A stretch of 64,000 nucleotides of DNA from Chromobacterium alticapitis (GTDB lineage Bacteria; Pseudomonadota; Gammaproteobacteria; Burkholderiales; Chromobacteriaceae): the NCBI RefSeq assembly GCF_002924365.1, contig NZ_PQWB01000007.1, positions 1 through 64,000 of the forward strand, read 5' to 3'. The position numbers and the translations under genes were made by a program. The notes under the pieces were generated by a model. It was not told the DNA's origin and did not search any database. It was given only the letters and a program-made list of their open reading frames with translations. Positions 53,265 through 62,899 of the stretch are shown here, one piece after another. Position 1 is the stretch's first letter. Every line of letters starts with the position of its first letter.

Positions 53265-54800
53265 ATGTCTAGCGCGAATCCCTCCGTCCAGCGCCCGCTG
53301 ACCGGCAATATGCTGTGGCTGGCGGCGCTGGTGCTGGCCGCCGCCAACTTCATGGTGGTGCTGGACACCACCATCGCCAACGTGTCGGTGCCCAATATCG
53401 CCGGCGGCCTGGCGGTGTCGTCCAGCCAGGGCACCTATGTCATCACCTCTTACGCGGTGGCCGAGGCCATCATCGTGCCGCTGACCGGCTGGCTGGCGGC
53501 GCGCTTCGGCACCGTGCGGCTGTTCGTCGGCTCCATGCTGCTGTTCGGCCTGTTCTCCATGCTGTGCGGCCTGGCCGGCTCGCTGGAGACGCTGGTGCTG
53601 TTCCGCGTGCTGCAAGGCCTCGCCGGCGGCCCGCTGATGCCGATGTCGCAGACCCTGCTGCTGCAGATCTTCCCCAAGCAGAAAGCCGGCGCGGCGATAG
53701 GCCTGTGGAGCATGACCACGCTGGTGGCGCCCATCATGGGGCCGATTCTGGGCGGCACGCTGTGCGACCAGGCCAGCTGGCCGTGGATCTTCTACATCAA
53801 CGTGCCGATCGCGCTGGGCTGCGGCCTCCTGGGCTGGAACCTGCTCAAGCGCTATCAAAGCCAAACGGCCAAGCTGCGCATAGACGTGGCGGGCCTGGCG
53901 CTGCTGATGCTGTGGGTGGCGTCGCTGCAGCTGATGCTGGACAAGGGCAAGGAGCTGGATTGGTTCGGCTCGCCCTTCATCGTCGGCCTGGCCATCGCCG
54001 CCGTGGTAGGCTTCGCCGCCTTCCTGATCTGGGAGCTGACCGAGGCCCAGCCCATCGTCGACCTCAGAGTGTTCCGCCACCGCGGCTTCTGGGCCAGCGT
54101 GCTGACCATTTCGCTGGCCTTCGGCTCCTTCTTCGGCGCCACCGTGCTGACGCCGCAATGGCTGCAGGGCTATATGGGCTACACCGCCACCCAGGCCGGC
54201 TACGCCACGGCGATGAGCGGCGTGCTGGCGGTGATGGTGGCGCCCATCGCCGCCAAACTGTCCACCCGGCTGGACCCGCGCAAGCTGGTGTTCTGCGGCG
54301 TGATGTGGCTGGGTTGCGTCACCCTGTACCGCAGCTTCTCCTCCACCGACATGGGCTTCTGGCAGGTGGCGCTGCCGCTGCTGTTCCAGGGCCTGGGCAT
54401 GCCCTTCTTCTTCGTGCCGCTGACCGGGCTGGCGCTGTCCAGCGTAGAGCCGGCGGAAGTCGCTTCGGCCGCCGGCCTGATGAGCTTCATGCGCACCTTG
54501 TCCGGCGCCTTCGCCACCTCTCTGGTCACCACCGCCTGGGACGACAAGGCCAATTACAACCATGCTGAGCTGGCCGGGATGGTGGACAGCGGCGGCGACG
54601 CGCTGCGCGCGCTGAGCGGCGGCGGCCTGTCCGACGGCGCGGCCTGGGGCACCATCGAGCATGCGCTGCAAACGCAAAGCATCATGCTGTCCACCAACCA
54701 GATCTTCTGGCTGGCCGGCCTGTCCTTCATCGTCGCCGCCTGCGCCATCTGGCTGGCGCCCAAGCCCGGCCGCGTGGCGGACACCAGCCAGGCGCACTGA
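53265..54800 (+). CDS. DHA2 family MFS drug exporter (second pump)
   Basis: This 511-residue 14-segment proton antiporter carries the signature LDTTIANVSVPNIAGGLAVS near residue 30, then GTYVITSYAVAEAIIVPLTG. MGPILGGTLCD lies near residue 160. It starts 7 bases after the adaptor gene. It is the exporter of the TetR-regulated pump and a paralogue of the gene at 5350. The substrate is unknown. Confidence 0.93.
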   Translation: MSSANPSVQRPLTGNMLWLAALVLAAANFMVVLDTTIANVSVPNIAGGLAVSSSQGTYVITSYAVAEAIIVPLTGWLAARFGTVRLFVGSMLLFGLFSMLCGLAGSLETLVLFRVLQGLAGGPLMPMSQTLLLQIFPKQKAGAAIGLWSMTTLVAPIMGPILGGTLCDQASWPWIFYINVPIALGCGLLGWNLLKRYQSQTAKLRIDVAGLALLMLWVASLQLMLDKGKELDWFGSPFIVGLAIAAVVGFAAFLIWELTEAQPIVDLRVFRHRGFWASVLTISLAFGSFFGATVLTPQWLQGYMGYTATQAGYATAMSGVLAVMVAPIAAKLSTRLDPRKLVFCGVMWLGCVTLYRSFSSTDMGFWQVALPLLFQGLGMPFFFVPLTGLALSSVEPAEVASAAGLMSFMRTLSGAFATSLVTTAWDDKANYNHAELAGMVDSGGDALRALSGGGLSDGAAWGTIEHALQTQSIMLSTNQIFWLAGLSFIVAACAIWLAPKPGRVADTSQAH

Positions 54801-54870
54801 AGCGCTCGACCTCATCGCGGGCATCGCCATGGGCGAACCCGCGCGACCGTCCTCCCGGTTTCACCAGCTT

Positions 54871-54900
54871 GCCCCGCGCCCTTGTGGCCGGGGCTTTTTT
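54871..54900 (+). terminator. Terminator after the second pump operon
   Basis: GCCCCG pairs with CGGGGC around a 12-base loop, followed by TTTTTT. Confidence 0.8.
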
Positions 54901-55047
54901 CATCCGGTCTGCAAGACCAGGGTATACATACGGCCACCATCCTGTAACAGACTTTTACATATGATGCGTGGTATCAATATGACAAATAAAACAACCATGT
55001 CCGCTTTCGCTCCGGCCCAACCTAAAACAGACAGGAACCCCTTAGCG

Positions 55048-56682
55048 ATGAAGCATTCGATGACCCGGCTGGCGCTGACGCTGGCCGTCGCGCTAACCAC
55101 CCAGGCCGCCCAAGCCACCCCTACCCTGCCGCTACGCCACGACGGTTTCGCCCAATCCTGCCAGGCGCTATGGGGCAAGGAAAGCGCACGCAGCCGCTGG
55201 GTGAAGGACGACGGCCAGGGCGGCCTCGCCTACGCGCCGCTCAACGGCAACGGCGACCATGTGATGGACTTCTCCAGCGCCGGCTATATGGGCGGCGGCG
55301 TGGCGCTGCCGGCCGCGCCGGTCAAGGCCACGGTCAAACCCAGCGGCGACGCGGCCAGCGACCTCGCCAATATTCAAGCCGCCATCGCCAAGGTGGCGGC
55401 CCTGCCGGCGACGGGCGGCATCCGCGGCGCGGTGCTGCTGGCCCCTGGCACCTTTTTGCTGAATAGCCCCATCCAGCTGGCCAGCGACGGCGTGGTGCTG
55501 CGCGGCAGCGGCTCCGGCGCGGGCGGCACCGTGCTGAAGGCCCAGGGCGGCGGCCACTTCATGCTGAGCCTGGGCGGCGGCGCCGGCAGCCTGACGCCGA
55601 TGGGCGCGGCCGCCTCCATCAGCGACAGCTATGCGCCAGCCGGCAGCCGCGTCATCCATGTATCCAATGCATCCGGCTTCCAGCCCGGCGACGCGGTGAT
55701 AGTTCGCCGCCGCGCCAGCGCCGAATGGATACACTTCATGAACATGGACACGCTGGTCCGCGACGGCAAGCCGCAAACCTGGATCAACGCCGGCAACAGC
55801 AACGAATATTGGCTGCGCACCGTCGCCGCCGTCAGCGGCAATCAACTGACGCTGGACATTCCGCTGTCCGACTCCTTCGACAGCGGCTACCTGGGGCCTA
55901 ACGGCGGCAGCGTGCAGAAATACCAGACCAGCGGCTTTGCCGGCCAGATCGGCGTCGAGCATCTGGCGCTGGAAGGCCTACCGCGCGGCGCGGGCGCCGA
56001 CTACGGCGTGGCCACTTTGGACAATCTGGCCGACGGCTGGCTCAACGACATCCAGGCCCACAATTTCACCACTGGCGTGGTGACGGCCAAGCAAACGCGC
56101 CGGCTGACGCTGCAAGCCATCATGCTGAACCACGACCACAATAATGTGGACTGCAAGGGCGCCAAGGCATTCGAGTTCAGCATCGCCGGCGGCCAGACGC
56201 TGGTGGACCGCAGCTCGTCCACCGGCAGCAAGAAATCGTTCTACTACGCCACCCAGTCCCAGGCCGGCGGACCCAATGTGCTGCTGCATTTCACCGGCCG
56301 GGCCGAGGCCTGCGGCAATATCGAACCGCACCAGCGCTGGGCCACCGGCCTGTTGGTGGACAACGCCGACATCAGCGGCGCGATAGGCCTGGGCAACCGC
56401 GGCACCGACGGCAGCGGCCACGGCTGGAGCATGGGCTGGGGCGTGGCGTGGAATGCCAAGGCCGATCAGCTGGCCATCGCCGCGCCGCCGGGCGCCACCA
56501 ACTGGGCGATAGGCAGCAGCGGCGAGTTGACGCCTTACCTGCCGGACGCCAAGCAACTGGACCCCGCGCCCAAGCTGGGCGAAACGGACTCGACAGGCGT
56601 CCGCGTCGGCCCGGACAGCCTCTACCTGATGCAACTGTGCCAGCGGCTGGGCCCCCAGGCGGTGAAGAACATCGGCTATTGA
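55048..56682 (+). CDS. Secreted right-handed beta-helix protein
   Basis: This 544-residue protein has a Sec signal peptide (MKHSMTRLALTLAVALTTQA with cleavage after AQA). HVMDFSSAGYMGGGVALP and GGIRGAVLLAPGTFLL, NSPIQLASDGVVLRGSGSGA suggest a pectate-lyase-like parallel beta-helix. It may be a secreted polysaccharide-active enzyme or adhesive protein. The ATG at 55048 gives the best signal sequence, although earlier in-frame starts exist at 54961. It appears monocistronic, with a hairpin terminator after it. Confidence 0.7.
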   Translation: MKHSMTRLALTLAVALTTQAAQATPTLPLRHDGFAQSCQALWGKESARSRWVKDDGQGGLAYAPLNGNGDHVMDFSSAGYMGGGVALPAAPVKATVKPSGDAASDLANIQAAIAKVAALPATGGIRGAVLLAPGTFLLNSPIQLASDGVVLRGSGSGAGGTVLKAQGGGHFMLSLGGGAGSLTPMGAAASISDSYAPAGSRVIHVSNASGFQPGDAVIVRRRASAEWIHFMNMDTLVRDGKPQTWINAGNSNEYWLRTVAAVSGNQLTLDIPLSDSFDSGYLGPNGGSVQKYQTSGFAGQIGVEHLALEGLPRGAGADYGVATLDNLADGWLNDIQAHNFTTGVVTAKQTRRLTLQAIMLNHDHNNVDCKGAKAFEFSIAGGQTLVDRSSSTGSKKSFYYATQSQAGGPNVLLHFTGRAEACGNIEPHQRWATGLLVDNADISGAIGLGNRGTDGSGHGWSMGWGVAWNAKADQLAIAAPPGATNWAIGSSGELTPYLPDAKQLDPAPKLGETDSTGVRVGPDSLYLMQLCQRLGPQAVKNIGY

Positions 56683-56699
56683 TGGCAGGTGAAACGACG

Positions 56700-56722
56700 A
56701 GAGGCCCGGATGGGCCTCTTTT
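56700..56722 (+). terminator. Terminator after the beta-helix gene
   Basis: GAGGCCC pairs with GGGCCTC over 7 bp with loop GGAT, followed by TTTT. Confidence 0.8.
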
Positions 56723-56818
56723 CATGCCATGCCGCGGGTATCGCCGTTGGCGAACCCGCGCTACGCGCTGCCCGCTCAATCCTCCCGCCTTTCCACACGG
56801 CAAACGACAAAAACAGTT

Positions 56819-56905
56819 CGGGTAGGGTGGGCAAGGCCAGCCTTGCCCACGCGTTGGCGCCCCCCAATAGAACGTGGGCAAGCGAAGCCGCTTGCCCACC
56901 CTACG
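56819..56905. repeat. Paired GGGTGGGCAAG REP-like elements
   Basis: Two elements face each other: GTAGGGTGGGCAAGGC-CAGCCTTGCCCACGCG (56821-56853) and CGTGGGCAAGCG-CGCTTGCCCACCCTACG (56873-56905). They belong to the family seen at 22674-22704. The rest of the gap between the beta-helix and FKBP genes holds nothing else recognisable. Confidence 0.7.
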
Positions 56906-56968
56906 CCCTGTTTTGCCGGGGTTTCTCGGGCCGCAGCGCGGACTCGACATTTCAAGCAGAAAAGTCCT

Positions 56969-57310
56969 TCAATCCTCCCGCGTCAGCACTTCCAGCAACT
57001 CGATCTCGAACACCAGATTGGAATGGGCCGGAATGCGGTCGCCGATCTGGCGTTCGCCATAGGCCAGATGCGCCGGCACCCACAGCTTGCGCTTGCCGCC
57101 CACCCTCATGCCCATCATGCCCTGGTCCCAGCCCTTGATCACACGGCCGGTGCCGATCACGCACTGAAAAGGCCGGCCCTTGTCGACGGAGGAGTCGAAC
57201 TTGCTGCCGTCTTCCAACCAGCCGGTGTAATGGGTGGTGATCAGCGCGCCGCGCACAGCCTCCTTGCCCTCGCCCACCACCAGGTCTTCCATCTTCAGTT
57301 CTTCGCTCAT
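56969..57310 (-). CDS. FKBP-type peptidyl-prolyl isomerase
   Basis: This 113-residue cytosolic FKBP domain has ITTHYTGWLEDGSKFDSSVD, RPFQCVIGTGRVIKGWDQG and MRVGGKRKLWVPAHLAYG with NLVFEIELLEV at the end, the full set of FKBP-fold blocks. It isomerises Xaa-Pro bonds. No signal peptide or chaperone domain is present, so it is a single-domain small FKBP. It lies convergent to the repeats downstream of the beta-helix gene. Confidence 0.95.
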   Translation of the reverse strand: MSEELKMEDLVVGEGKEAVRGALITTHYTGWLEDGSKFDSSVDKGRPFQCVIGTGRVIKGWDQGMMGMRVGGKRKLWVPAHLAYGERQIGDRIPAHSNLVFEIELLEVLTRED

Positions 57311-57487
57311 TGCTCTTCATCCCAATACGCCGCGCGGGCCACAAGCCGCCATTGTAACGCGCATAAGATGATACAAAACGCCGCTGCGCCCTGAACAGGC
57401 TAGTCAAAAAGCATCTAGCCCAGATCAATCCACGCACAAGATGTGCCGGCAGACATCTTTACAGCAAGATAAACAAAGTCATAAAAA

Positions 57488-57516
57488 TTGACTTAAAAAT
57501 GACAAAAGTATATATT
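57488..57516 (+). promoter_or_regulatory. Promoter of the secreted unknown protein gene
   Basis: TTGACT at 57488-57493 and TATATT at 57511-57516 are spaced by 17 bases, a near-consensus sigma-70 promoter in an AT-rich stretch 33 bases upstream of the start codon. Confidence 0.7.
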
Positions 57517-57548
57517 TGAATTGCATATTCATTCCGGAGAACTGATCA

Positions 57549-58556
57549 ATGAAAACAAAACTTTGGGGACTACTAGGTTTGCTTTGCAGTACTGCGCAAG
57601 CGGGCTGGAGTCCGGTCATCACAGGAGACAACTTAACTGCCACGCTTAGCTATGGCGGAGCAGCCGTTAGCTATAGTGAAGGCATGCAGGGCACCGCAGG
57701 TCCTTTGCGCAATACGGTGGGGCAGCTTCTAAGCTTTCCTTATAATCTTCAACAAGCGCTTAATAGCAGAGTCGCTCCCCAGATCAACCAAAAGGGTGCT
57801 GCGTTCCAAAGCGGCATAGTCAGCGGCAATGCAGTCATAACCCTTAGCCCATCAGGAAATGGTGTAACTTACTTGACTGTTTCCGGTCTCAACTACCAAA
57901 TTACTAGTCATTTTTCTGGCAACAAATGGGGGGTTATCAAAGGAGATTGCACCAATACACTGACCTTAAGCAATATCACTGTGACTGGACAGTACGGATC
58001 GGTCAATGGCTCGCTCGACCACGATAAAGTTGGCATTACAGCCAACGTCAACTCATCCACCGATTGCGACTCCAACCTTAGCTGGATTTTACCAATCGCT
58101 GGCGACTGGCTAATACGCAAGGGTGAAAGTATTGCCGATACAGAGTTGAAGAACAAAGTATCGGAAAGTTTGGCAAATTTCAAGGATGCTCTGCTGTTCA
58201 AACCAGATCAAAATTGGCAGATTGGCCTAAGCCGATTAGTGCCCAGCGACAAAGCTATCCGCCTTCCCAACGGCAGCAATTTCCCTATTGGTCAATATAT
58301 CCAAAACAACCTAGCATACCTAATCTCCAATAGCCAATTGACACTAAGATTAGGAAACTTCGCTCCCCTCATTTCTTCCGATCCCAATGCAAATGGCGGA
58401 GACCCCATCTCCTACAACAGCAATGTATTCAATCTATTGCTGACCTCCCCAGCAGCGAGCTTTTCCATTCAGGTCAATGAGACCAAGAATGTCGCTTGGC
58501 GTTGGAATGGTAGCTTCTGCGGAAAAAATGTACATGTAAATTGCTCTCAACCATAA
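57549..58556 (+). CDS. Secreted protein of unknown function, lower GC
   Basis: This 335-residue protein has a signal peptide (MKTKLWGLLGLLCSTAQAGW). The mature part is Ser/Asn/Thr-rich and beta-strand-rich, with repeated strand motifs (TLSYGGAAVSYSEG, GNAVITLSPSGNGVTYLTVS). Cys residues near the middle and C-terminus could form disulphides. No family is recognised. The coding sequence is visibly poorer in GC than the flanking genes. GGAG precedes the ATG and a good promoter lies upstream. It may be an acquired surface or secreted protein. Confidence 0.65.
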   Translation: MKTKLWGLLGLLCSTAQAGWSPVITGDNLTATLSYGGAAVSYSEGMQGTAGPLRNTVGQLLSFPYNLQQALNSRVAPQINQKGAAFQSGIVSGNAVITLSPSGNGVTYLTVSGLNYQITSHFSGNKWGVIKGDCTNTLTLSNITVTGQYGSVNGSLDHDKVGITANVNSSTDCDSNLSWILPIAGDWLIRKGESIADTELKNKVSESLANFKDALLFKPDQNWQIGLSRLVPSDKAIRLPNGSNFPIGQYIQNNLAYLISNSQLTLRLGNFAPLISSDPNANGGDPISYNSNVFNLLLTSPAASFSIQVNETKNVAWRWNGSFCGKNVHVNCSQP

Positions 58557-58743
58557 CTATCTCACTGCCGAATCATAGAAAAGTCGGGCGCCAACACATC
58601 TAAATAGAGATTCATACCCCATGAAAACTCTTCATGGTGATATTGATTACAATACTAAAAATGTTGGATTATTGGCCGCCCGATCTTCACCTACAGGCTC
58701 AGAGCAAGCATATCGCTTACGCGTACTCCCATCTAAAATGGAA

Positions 58744-59547
58744 TCAGGCATCCCAGTCCGGGGCGAAGTCCGGATCGGCGATGCGGCCGCCGTCCTCCAG
58801 CATGGCGATGCGCGCCATGTCGTCCGCATCCAGCCGCAGCTTCAGCGCGTCCAGATTGGCCGCCAGATTGGCGCGTTTGGTAGACGACGGAATCACCGCG
58901 ATGTCCTGCTGCAGCTGCCAGGCCAAAGCCACCTGAGCCGCCGTCGCCCCATGCCTCTGGCCGATGGCCTGCAAAACCGGATCGCTCACCACCCGGCCGT
59001 AGGCCAGCGGCATGTAGCCGGTCAGCGCGATGCCTTGCTCGCGGCAGAAGGCGCGGACCTTCAGGTTCTGCAAATAAGGATGCACTTCCAGCTGATGGGT
59101 GGCGATGGCGTCCGCGCCCACGGCGTCTATCGCCTGCCGCAGGTGGGCGATGGTGAAATTGGACACGCCGATCTCGCGCGTCAGCCCCAGCTGCTTGGCC
59201 TCTGCCAGCTGCGTCATGTACACCGTCATCGGCACTTCGTCCTTGGGCGACGGCCAGTGGATCAGCGTCATGTCCACCTGGTCCAGGCCCAGCTTGTCCA
59301 GGCTCTGGCGCAGGCTGGGGATCAGCTTGCCCTGAGCGAACTGGTCGATCCAGATCTTGGCGGTGACGTAGAGCTCATCGCGTGGCACGCCGCCCTTGGC
59401 GATGGCGCGCCCCACATCCGCCTCGTTGCGGTAGATTTGCGCAGTGTCGATGTGGCGGTAGCCCAGCGCCAGGCCCATCGCCACCGATTCCTCGGCTTGT
59501 TGATCCTTGAGGCGGAAGGTGCCCACGCCCAGTTTCGGCATTTTCAT
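58744..59547 (-). CDS. dkgB: 2,5-diketo-gluconate reductase B-like aldo/keto reductase
   Basis: This 267-residue NADPH-dependent aldo/keto reductase has the TIM-barrel active site visible as Asp and Tyr in RHIDTAQIYRNEADVG, Lys in YVTAKIWID and His in MTLIHWPSPKDE. The C-terminal NADP-binding block is AVIPSSTKRANLAANLDAL. The length and sequence fit the DkgB subgroup, which reduces 2,5-diketogluconate, methylglyoxal and related carbonyls. It lies convergent with the gene to its left and is transcribed alone. Confidence 0.88.
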   Translation of the reverse strand: MKMPKLGVGTFRLKDQQAEESVAMGLALGYRHIDTAQIYRNEADVGRAIAKGGVPRDELYVTAKIWIDQFAQGKLIPSLRQSLDKLGLDQVDMTLIHWPSPKDEVPMTVYMTQLAEAKQLGLTREIGVSNFTIAHLRQAIDAVGADAIATHQLEVHPYLQNLKVRAFCREQGIALTGYMPLAYGRVVSDPVLQAIGQRHGATAAQVALAWQLQQDIAVIPSSTKRANLAANLDALKLRLDADDMARIAMLEDGGRIADPDFAPDWDA

Positions 59548-59600
59548 GCGGTGTTTCCTTCTTGAATGCGAAGCCAGGCGACGCGCGCCCGGCCAGAAAA

Positions 59601-60794
59601 TCAGATGCGCTCGACGGCGGCCGCCATGCCAGATGCGGGTCTGGCATCCAGCCTACCGGACCAGGCCGTCAACAGCCAAGTCGCCAACACGATCAAGGCG
59701 CCCACCCACGGCGTGGCCATCAGCCCTAGCCGCTCGACAACCAGCCCGCCCAAGCCGGCCCCGCCGGCGATGCCGACATTGAAGGCCGCGATGTTCAGGC
59801 CGGACGCCACATCCACCGCGTGCGGCACGCGCGCCTTGGCCTGCGACACCACGTAGAGCTGCAAGCCGGCCACATTGCCGAAGGCCACCGCGCCCCAGGC
59901 CAGCGCCGTCAGCGCCACCAGCCATTTGGAGCCGGCGGTGAAGGTCAGGGCCAGCAGCACCAGCGCCAAGCCGGCGAAGATGATCTTCAAGGCGGCCACC
60001 GGTCCCTTGCGGTCGGCCAAGCGGCCGCCCCAGATATTGCCCACGGCCACCGACACGCCATACAGCAGCATGATCAGCGCCACCGCGCCCGGCGCGAAGC
60101 CGCTCACGTTCTCCAGCATGGGCGCGAGAAAGGTGAAGGCGGTGAACGAGCCGCCATAGCCCAGCGCCGTCATCGCATACACCAGCAACAGCCTGGGCTG
60201 GGCCAGCACGGCAAGCTGGCTGGATAATGAAGCCGGCGCCGGCTGGGGCAGGTTGGACGGCACCAGGATCAGACTGCCCAGCAGCGCCAGCACGCCCAGC
60301 ATCGAAACGGCCAGGAAAGTGGCCTGCCAACCGAAATGCTGGCCGATGAAGGTGCCCAGCGGTACGCCGGTCACCAGCGCCACGGTCAGTCCGGAGAACA
60401 TCAGCGCGATGGCGCTGGCGCCCTTGTCCTTGGGCACCAGGCTGGTGGCCAGCGTCGAGCCTATCGAGAAGAACACGCCGTGCGCCAGACCGGTCAGCAC
60501 GCGGGCGGCGATCAGCGCCTGGTAGCCCGGCGCCTGCCAGGCCACCAGGTTGCCGACGGTGAACAAGGCCATCAGGGCGATCAGCAGCCATTTGCGCGGC
60601 AGGCGGCCGGTCAGCGCGGTAAGCAGCGGCGCGCCGACGGCCACGCCCAGCGCATACAGGCTGACCAAGAGCCCGGCCGAAGGCAGCGACACCTGGAGGC
60701 TGGCGGAAATGGTGGGAATCAGGCCGACGATGACGAACTCCGTCGTGCCGATGGCGAAGGCGCTGAGCGTCAGCGCCCAGAGTGCGAGAGGCAT
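59601..60794 (-). CDS. MFS exporter (DHA1, AraJ/YdhP-like)
   Basis: This 397-residue 12-segment exporter begins MPLALWALTLSAFAIGTTEF and continues VIVGLIPTISASLQVSLPSA, the signature of the sugar-efflux/arabinose-polymer AraJ/YdhP branch of DHA1. GSTLATSLVPKDKGASAIA is in the middle. The ATG at 60794 gives the intact first segment; a longer open frame upstream is not used. A LysR gene is divergent across a 224-base gap, probably its regulator. The substrate is unknown. Confidence 0.85.
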   Translation of the reverse strand: MPLALWALTLSAFAIGTTEFVIVGLIPTISASLQVSLPSAGLLVSLYALGVAVGAPLLTALTGRLPRKWLLIALMALFTVGNLVAWQAPGYQALIAARVLTGLAHGVFFSIGSTLATSLVPKDKGASAIALMFSGLTVALVTGVPLGTFIGQHFGWQATFLAVSMLGVLALLGSLILVPSNLPQPAPASLSSQLAVLAQPRLLLVYAMTALGYGGSFTAFTFLAPMLENVSGFAPGAVALIMLLYGVSVAVGNIWGGRLADRKGPVAALKIIFAGLALVLLALTFTAGSKWLVALTALAWGAVAFGNVAGLQLYVVSQAKARVPHAVDVASGLNIAAFNVGIAGGAGLGGLVVERLGLMATPWVGALIVLATWLLTAWSGRLDARPASGMAAAVERI

Positions 60795-61018
60795 GATGCG
60801 CTCCTGTTTCCCATCCCATTTAGAGCCGATGACTTTGTCGGCTGCGCTGCGCGGGCCTTGCCGTACTGGATGTACTGTCTGCGGCCCTGCTCGCTTGCCT
60901 TCGCGTCCTCGGCTCCAACTGGAATGGGTGGGTTTGAAATCAGGACGCCGATTGTCCGCGCTTGCCACCAAGGGAAAAATGGGCTGTAGTGAGAAGATCT
61001 TTTGCGAAAAAATTGATA

Positions 61019-61894
61019 ATGCTCAGCACGGAAAGCCTGATTACGTTCATATCCATCATGGATTGCGGCTCGTTCACCGCCGCCGCGGACCAGTTGGGCG
61101 TCACGGCGTCCAATGTCAGCCGCAGCCTATCGCAGCTGGAAAAGCAGCTGGGCGTGCGCCTGCTCACCCGCACCACGCGGCGGCTGGACCTGACCGAGGA
61201 AGGCGCCTGGCTGCTGGAGCGCGCCCGCGCCATTGTGCAAAGCCTGGACGACGCCGAGCAACAACTGCAGGCCGCGGCCATCAGCCCGTCCGGCCTGGTG
61301 CGCGTCAACGCGGCGATACCGGTGCTGGACTACCTGCTGGCGCCGCACCTGGCCGGCTTCCAGGCGCGCTACCCGGACATCCGGCTGGAACTGACCGGCG
61401 CGGAGGCGGTGGTTGACCTGATAGAAGAGCGGGCAGACATGGCGATACGGGTCGGCCCGCTGGCCGACTCCACCCTGAACGCGCGGCTGCTGTGCGAAAG
61501 CCCGCTGCGCTTCGTCGCCGCGCCGGGCTATCTGTCGCAATACGGCCAGCCGCAAACGACGGCGGATTTGCCAGCGCACCGGCTTCTGGGCTTCACCAGC
61601 CCGGCCACGCTGAACCTGTGGCCCTTGGGACCCAACGGCCTCAAAGTGACACCGTCCCCGGCCGCCTCCAGCGGCGCCACCTTGCGCGCGCTGGCGCTGC
61701 AAGGCTGCGGCATCGCCTGTCTGGCGGACTTCCTGGTGGGGCCGGACATCGCCGCCGGCCGGCTGGCGGACATCCGCCTGCCGGAACAACAGGACTGGAA
61801 ACAGCCTATCTGGGCGGTGTTCTACAAGCAGGGCCGTCCGCTGCCGCGCATCGCCTGCCTGGTGGACTACCTGGCGGCGGCGCTGGCGCGCTGA
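61019..61894 (+). CDS. LysR-family regulator divergent from the MFS exporter
   Basis: This 291-residue LysR regulator has HTH GSFTAAADQLGVTASNVSRS at about residues 16-35, then LGVRLLTRTTRRLDLTEEG. The effector domain with AVVDLIEERADMAIRVGPLA is CrgA-like. The ATG at 61019 starts MLSTESLITF. It is transcribed away from the exporter and probably regulates it. A start further upstream at 60962 is possible but overlong. Confidence 0.85.
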   Translation: MLSTESLITFISIMDCGSFTAAADQLGVTASNVSRSLSQLEKQLGVRLLTRTTRRLDLTEEGAWLLERARAIVQSLDDAEQQLQAAAISPSGLVRVNAAIPVLDYLLAPHLAGFQARYPDIRLELTGAEAVVDLIEERADMAIRVGPLADSTLNARLLCESPLRFVAAPGYLSQYGQPQTTADLPAHRLLGFTSPATLNLWPLGPNGLKVTPSPAASSGATLRALALQGCGIACLADFLVGPDIAAGRLADIRLPEQQDWKQPIWAVFYKQGRPLPRIACLVDYLAAALAR

Positions 61895-61956
61895 GCTATC
61901 CGCCCCGTGCCCCTTGCGCTACATTGACGAAAACCGCCGGAAACATCACCAGGCAC

Positions 61957-62724
61957 ATGAAATCTCTGCTGACACTGCTCTTGCTCGGCTGTTGCGCCGC
62001 GCGAGCGGAAACGCTGGCCATGGGCATAGGCGACCAGGCCTTTCCGCCGTACAAGCTGGGCGACGCCGCGCTGGACCCGCGCCACCCCGGCCTGACGGTG
62101 GAATTGATGCAAGACGCCGCCCGCGGCTGCGGCCTCGCGCTGGACATCCGCCTGCTGCCCGGCGCCCGCCTGCTGAAAGAGCTGGAAAACGGCGACATCG
62201 ACGCCGTGATGATGCTCTCCTACTCCGCGGAGCGCGCCGCCTACGCGGTTTACCCCCTGCGCGACGGCAAACCGGACGAGAGCCGCCGCCTGGCCACGCT
62301 CAGCTATGTGCTCTATGTCCGCAACGACAGCGCGGCGCGCTGGGACGGCAAGAAGCTGACGCAGTTGCGCCACCGCGTGGGAACCAATACCGGCTGGTCC
62401 ATCAACCGGGACCTGCAACTGATGGGCGTGCCGACTGAAACCGCCAACAGCGTGGCGCAAAACTTCTTCAAGCTGGTCAACCAGCGCATCGACGCCTACG
62501 CCGTGCATGAATCTCTGGGCGACGCCTATCTGGAGCACAACCCGTCCCTGCCCATCCGCAAGCTGCAGCCGCCCATCAGCACCAAGCCCTACTTCCTGCC
62601 CTTCTCCCGCCATTACGCGGCCAGCCATCCGCGACAAGCGGAGTGCCTATGGAACGCCATCTCCAAAAACCGCGACGAACAGCTGCGCCGGCGCATCCCT
62701 TTCTACCTGGACGCCGACAGCTAG
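61957..62724 (+). CDS. Periplasmic amino-acid-binding-like protein
   Basis: This 255-residue protein has a signal peptide ([18 protein letters not shown]; cleavage after ARA) and a bacterial extracellular solute-binding fold of the family 3 type. [56 protein letters not shown] and [13 protein letters not shown] lead the two lobes. No permease or ATPase genes lie near, so it may be an orphan periplasmic sensor or binding protein. A lipoprotein anchor is unlikely, as the LLGCC motif is not a full lipobox. Confidence 0.75.
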   Translation: MKSLLTLLLLGCCAARAETLAMGIGDQAFPPYKLGDAALDPRHPGLTVELMQDAARGCGLALDIRLLPGARLLKELENGDIDAVMMLSYSAERAAYAVYPLRDGKPDESRRLATLSYVLYVRNDSAARWDGKKLTQLRHRVGTNTGWSINRDLQLMGVPTETANSVAQNFFKLVNQRIDAYAVHESLGDAYLEHNPSLPIRKLQPPISTKPYFLPFSRHYAASHPRQAECLWNAISKNRDEQLRRRIPFYLDADS

Positions 62725-62899
62725 CCCGCGGCTGCGCCAATCCAAACATGCCATTAGAATAAACATGGATGCGGGAACTCCCCAGATCGATCAATCTCCT
62801 ATCCAAGGTACCGTTTTACCCGAAGAGCGGCCCAGCCCGCCGCTCGCGGCAGCAGCTTCGCCAGTTGTTCCATTCAGCAGAAACGACAGGAGAATCACC

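Noticed and set aside
58621-59565. A 314-residue frame opposite the dkgB gene
   Set aside because: It is rich in Arg, Gln and His with no motif, and the minus strand carries a complete aldo/keto reductase with its catalytic residues.
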